45,060 nt of DNA from Prosthecobacter debontii (GTDB lineage Bacteria; Verrucomicrobiota; Verrucomicrobiia; Verrucomicrobiales; Verrucomicrobiaceae). Both the position numbers and the translations under genes were made by a program. Shown here one piece after another: positions 42,582 to 45,060 of this stretch. The notes below the pieces were generated by a model. That model saw only the letters and a program-made list of their open reading frames with translations. It did no database searches and was not told the DNA's origin. The stretch spans positions 1-45,060 of the forward strand of contig CAMAQH010000032.1 of assembly GCA_945860295.1 (NCBI GenBank). Direction: 5' to 3'. Positions within the stretch are counted from its first letter, which is position 1; the number at the start of each line of letters is the position of its first letter.

Positions 42582-42679
42582 TTGGCGATTGTTTGCTGTG
42601 GTTGGCAGTGGTTCTGCCAGGCACAGCAGAGGATCAAACCATCGCCAACAACTGCAAACCACTACCAACGACCGCAAAC
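42571..42679. repeat. Inverted pair of 10-base repeat arrays
   Basis: Forward units of exactly 10 bases run 42571-42620: GTTTGCCATA, GTTGGCGATT, GTTTGCTGTG, GTTGGCAGTG, GTTCTGCCAG. After 9 bases, reverse-complement units run 42630-42679: (read on minus, from 42679) GTTTGCGGTC, GTTGGTAGTG, GTTTGCAGTT, GTTGGCGATG, GTTTGATCCT. GTTTG and GTTGG units alternate in both arms in matching order, so the whole 109 bp could fold as an imperfect hairpin. It starts inside the last codons of sco and ends 14 bases before the DUF420 gene. Confidence 0.8.
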
Positions 42680-42693
42680 TTCCGCCATCCCCC

Positions 42694-43128
42694 ATGACCG
42701 TCACCGACCTCCCCAAGCTCTACACCATCTTCAACGCCTGCGCCTTGCTGCACATCATCCTCGGCCTCTTCATGATCAAGCAGGGGCAGAAGAAAGCGCA
42801 TATCGCCAGCATGATCATCGCGCTGCTTTTTTCCACCGCGTTTCTCGGCTGTTATCTGTATTACCACTACCACGCAGGACATGTGCAGTTTGCTGGCACC
42901 GGCCTCTCACGCCCCCTCTATTTCACCATTCTCTTCACCCACATCCCACTGGCCATTCTGACCGTGCCACTTGTCATCATGACAGTCGTCCCAGCCCTGC
43001 AGCAGCGCTTTGATAAACACAAACGTGTCGCCAAGTGGACCGTCCCTGTTTGGCTCTATGTCTCGTTCACCGGCATTATCATCTATCTCATGTGCTACGT
43101 CTGGTACGGCCCACCCATTCGTGCCTAA
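42694..43128 (+). CDS. DUF420 (CtaM-like) membrane protein
   Basis: This 144-residue, four-helix protein (YTIFNACALLHIILGLFMIK, SMIIALLFSTAFLGCYLYYH, PLYFTILFTHIPLAILTVPL, WLYVSFTGIIIYLMCYVWYG) is of the DUF420 family, often encoded beside cytochrome oxidase genes and implicated in oxidase maturation in Firmicutes. HYHAG and FTHIPLA keep the family's His residues. I chose ATG 42694; longer upstream versions run back through the repeat array and sco. Confidence 0.8.
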   Translation: MTVTDLPKLYTIFNACALLHIILGLFMIKQGQKKAHIASMIIALLFSTAFLGCYLYYHYHAGHVQFAGTGLSRPLYFTILFTHIPLAILTVPLVIMTVVPALQQRFDKHKRVAKWTVPVWLYVSFTGIIIYLMCYVWYGPPIRA

Positions 43129-43146
43129 ACTGACAGCGAACAGGCG

Positions 43147-43187
43147 CCCATTTTCTCCACGGTTGGAAAAAATGGGGTTCCTTTTCA
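43147..43187 (+). other. Hairpin upstream of rplU
   Basis: CCCATTTT (43147-43154) pairs with AAAATGGG (43169-43176), with extra pairing of CTCCA against TTGGA, followed by GTTCCTTTTC. It may be a terminator for the DUF420 gene or part of the rplU leader. The T-run is weak. Confidence 0.4.
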
Positions 43188-43308
43188 ATCGAGGCAAAAA
43201 TTTGGTTGCCGGGTCGGAGACTTGTGGCACTATCCACGCCCCCGCTGCCGGATGCATTGCTTAATGAAGCTTGTTCGCCTTCGGGACCACCCTTCAGCAG
43301 ACACAGTT

Positions 43309-43623
43309 ATGGCATACGCAATCATCAAAACAGGCGGCAAACAATACAAGGTATCCGTGGGCGACAAGTTCGACGTGGAAAAGCTTGAAGTAGCTGAAGG
43401 CGAGACCGCCACGTTCGACCAAGTTCTGGCCGCAGGCGAAGGTGCTACCATCCAGATCGGTTCACCCATTCTCTCCGGCGCTAGCGTCACCGCCACCGTG
43501 GTGAAGCAGTTCAAGGCTCCAAAAGTCACCGCCTTCAAATTCAAGAAGCGCAAAGGCTACCACCTCACCAAAGGTCATCGCCAGCCGCTGACCCGCGTTG
43601 AAGTCACCGCCATCAACGCCTAA
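43309..43623 (+). CDS. rplU: 50S ribosomal protein bL21
   Basis: This 104-residue protein starts AYAIIKTGGKQYKVSVGDKF and ends with the family's KFKKRKGYHLTKGHRQPLT region. It binds 23S rRNA domain VI/V contacts with bL20. I chose ATG 43309; an upstream in-frame start at 43222 reads into non-conserved sequence. It is followed by rpmA after 41 bases, the standard bL21-bL27 pair. Confidence 0.97.
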   Translation: MAYAIIKTGGKQYKVSVGDKFDVEKLEVAEGETATFDQVLAAGEGATIQIGSPILSGASVTATVVKQFKAPKVTAFKFKKRKGYHLTKGHRQPLTRVEVTAINA

Positions 43624-43664
43624 TTTTTTCCAATTCAATTCAACCCTCTAGGAGATCCTGAGTC

Positions 43665-43928
43665 ATGGCACATAAGAAAGGTCAAGGAAGTGTTAAAAAC
43701 GGACGCGATAGCCAAAGCAAGCGTCTTGGCGTGAAGAAGTATGGTGGCGAAGCCGTCATCGCAGGCAACATCATCATCCGTCAGCGTGGCACCAAGTGGA
43801 CTCCCGGTCTGAACATCGGCATGGGCAGAGACCACACCCTGTTTGCACTCGTGCCAGGTCGTGTCCGCTTCGACAAAGAAGGTCGCCGCGTCAATGTCGA
43901 TAAGGAAGCTGCAGCATTGCAGGCCTAA
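43665..43928 (+). CDS. rpmA: 50S ribosomal protein bL27
   Basis: This 87-residue protein begins [20 protein letters not shown] and contains [18 protein letters not shown], both family hallmarks; the N terminus reaches the peptidyl transferase centre. An AGGAG (43651-43655) lies about 9 bases before the ATG, one of the few clear Shine-Dalgarno sequences in the window. No N-terminal cleavage peptide of the Firmicute type is present. A terminator follows. Confidence 0.97.
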   Translation: MAHKKGQGSVKNGRDSQSKRLGVKKYGGEAVIAGNIIIRQRGTKWTPGLNIGMGRDHTLFALVPGRVRFDKEGRRVNVDKEAAALQA

Positions 43929-43956
43929 ATCTGATCCAACCGCGATCGTTTCATTT

Positions 43957-43992
43957 CGGGCGGACTCCTCGTGGGTCCGCCCTTTTTCTTTT
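43957..43992 (+). terminator. Rho-independent terminator after rpmA
   Basis: GGGCGGAC (43958-43965) pairs perfectly with GTCCGCCC (43975-43982), followed by TTTTTCTTTT. Confidence 0.93.
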
Positions 43993-44012
43993 CACCCCAG
44001 GCACTCACCGAC

Positions 44013-44723
44013 ATGCCCCGCACCGGACTCGCCCGCGCCCTTTCCAAGCTAGGCCACTGCTCACGCAGCCAGGGCGCGCTACTGATCAAAACCGGCCGTG
44101 TCAGCCTCAATGGCCGCATCTGCCGCGACCCCGAGCGCGCCGTCGATCTAGAGCGGGATCGCATCTCCGTCGGCGACATTCCCGTCTCAGGAGCCGAGCC
44201 CATCTATCTAATGCTGAACAAGCCGCGCGGCCTCATCACCACCGCCAGTGACGAGCAGGGACGCGGCACCGTCTATGAGTGCTTTGCAGGCGAGGCCTTT
44301 GCCCACCTCTCGCCCGTCGGTCGGCTAGACAAAGCGAGCGAAGGCCTGCTCCTCTTCAGCAATGACAACCGCTGGGCCAACGCCATCACCGACCCCGCCT
44401 CAAAGACCAGCAAGACCTACCACGTGCAAATCGGTTGCCTCGTCGATGAAGCCTTGCTGACTCGACTGCGTGAAGGCGTCATCCATGAGGAAGAAGAACT
44501 TAACTTCCGCTCCGTCACCGTGCTGCGTCAGGGAGATAAAAACACCTGGCTAGAGATTGTGCTAGATGAAGGCCGCAACCGCCACATCCGCCGCGTGCTT
44601 GAAGCGCTGGACATCGAAGTGCTCCGCCTCGTCCGTGTCGCTATCGCCCATCTCAAACTCGGCCCACTAACCAAAGGAGCCTGGCGGCACCTCTCAGCCG
44701 CCGAAGTGTCCGCACTAAAGTAG
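44013..44723 (+). CDS. RsuA-family 16S/23S rRNA pseudouridine synthase
   Basis: This 236-residue enzyme has an N-terminal S4 RNA-binding domain (LARALSKLGHCSRSQGALLI, TGRVSLNGRICRDPERAV) and the pseudouridine synthase core with GRLDKASEGLLLFSND, where Asp106 is catalytic. The end (EGRNRHIRRVLEALDIEVLR LVR type) matches RluB/RluF/RsuA. Which rRNA site it modifies is not decidable from sequence. I chose ATG 44013 (MPRTGLARAL) over 43971, which would begin in the rpmA terminator. Confidence 0.9.
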   Translation: MPRTGLARALSKLGHCSRSQGALLIKTGRVSLNGRICRDPERAVDLERDRISVGDIPVSGAEPIYLMLNKPRGLITTASDEQGRGTVYECFAGEAFAHLSPVGRLDKASEGLLLFSNDNRWANAITDPASKTSKTYHVQIGCLVDEALLTRLREGVIHEEEELNFRSVTVLRQGDKNTWLEIVLDEGRNRHIRRVLEALDIEVLRLVRVAIAHLKLGPLTKGAWRHLSAAEVSALK

Positions 44724-45060
44724 CGCAGCACAACTCCGTGTTCCTTGAATAGGGTCAGGCGACATTCATTTTGCGGATTTCTAGATGTTCAAAGACCTGT
44801 GGACAAAACTTTCCTGATCGGCTGAGATGGACGAAGCCTCTTGTTTTCGGTGGCTACCGAAGTCTCTAAAACTGGACCCCGTCCACGTCTACGACAGGCT
44901 TTCCCAGGCTAAGCCTAAAAGCGTGAATGGAAGGCATCAAAAGGCATGGCTGGTCGGAGCCCAAGTGGCGGCTTGGGGGTTTGGATGCGGTGTGAGGTGT
45001 TGGGACGACGTTTGTCATCCACTCAGCAGCATGTTGGCTTCGGCTGGCAGCCCTGGCAGC
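44724..45060. other. Terminal stretch without recognisable gene
   Basis: No conserved protein is seen. A hairpin TTCGGT-GGCT-ACCGAA is at 44846-44861, an AGGCT-rich patch with AGGCTTTCCCAGGCTAAGCCT follows at about 44900-44920, and CCCAAG/CTTGGG pair near 44970. On the minus strand, an open frame from the window edge to a stop around 44866 shows no family I know. The start (GGGTCAGGCGACATTCATTT at 44753) resembles repetitive sequence, but no second copy is in the window. Confidence 0.35.

Noticed and set aside
42571..42679. CRISPR array
   Set aside because: Units are 10 bases without spacers, and they invert at the centre.

Overview
The window looks like a chromosomal piece of a Verrucomicrobiota bacterium, probably near Prosthecobacter/Verrucomicrobium. 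The evidence is alternative complex III genes followed by an aa3-type oxidase, a PEP-CTERM exosortase signal, a PQQ-repeat pseudogene and several hypothetical families that I associate with Planctomycetes and Verrucomicrobia. Shine-Dalgarno sequences are nearly absent before most genes. This placement is inference from gene content, not a computed phylogeny. I saw no rRNA, tRNA or CRISPR array.

Layout. 1-600: the start of an IS3-type transposase gene beside a broken TPM-domain gene. 617-3311 (minus): a translation and nucleotide block, prs-rplY-pth-rpsF, closed by a clear terminator. 3462-10978 (plus): a glycosidase/glycosyltransferase fusion, a fucose-permease-like transporter, an FmdB-like protein without zinc ligands, a small cytochrome c, an unknown membrane protein, acpP and a Ste24-type protease. 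10980-15469 (minus): mgtE, a sulfatase, an unknown secreted protein and a PQQ-repeat gene reduced to its two ends. 15578-19276 (plus): a small protein/HNH endonuclease pair, an unknown membrane-anchored protein, a cupin, two overlapping small membrane ORFs and a TIM-barrel isomerase. 19490-27561: an accessory stretch with an IS630 remnant, a TerB-like protein, an L,D-transpeptidase, an RND/MMPL exporter, a PhoPQ-activated-type hydrolase, two IS5-family remnants around a HU gene, and a DUF3494 (ice-binding-like) PEP-CTERM protein.

28260-43128 is the centrepiece, a roughly 15-kb respiratory island. It begins with actE and actF, the last two genes of alternative complex III; actA-D are not in the window. 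A small membrane protein, a CcoN homologue that has lost most heme and copper ligands, a CcoO-like cytochrome and a membrane-anchored cytochrome c follow. Then come an intact aa3-type oxidase (coxA, a coxC with a ~270-residue insertion, coxD, two tiny membrane proteins, coxB) and assembly genes (two ctaA homologues, ctaB, sco, a DUF420 gene). A perfect TGTGA-N6-TCACA palindrome sits 27 bases before actE. The simplest reading is electron flow from quinol through the ActE/ActF part of complex III and the cytochromes to CoxB/CoxA, with the degenerate CcoN/CcoO pair acting as a structural or electron-bridging module. I regard that pair, together with the split act operon and the enlarged CoxC, as the best candidate for an undescribed system. 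A 109-bp inverted pair of decanucleotide arrays lies between sco and the DUF420 gene.

43309-44723 (plus) returns to housekeeping: rplU, rpmA and an rsuA-type pseudouridine synthase. The last 337 bases hold only hairpins and no recognisable gene.
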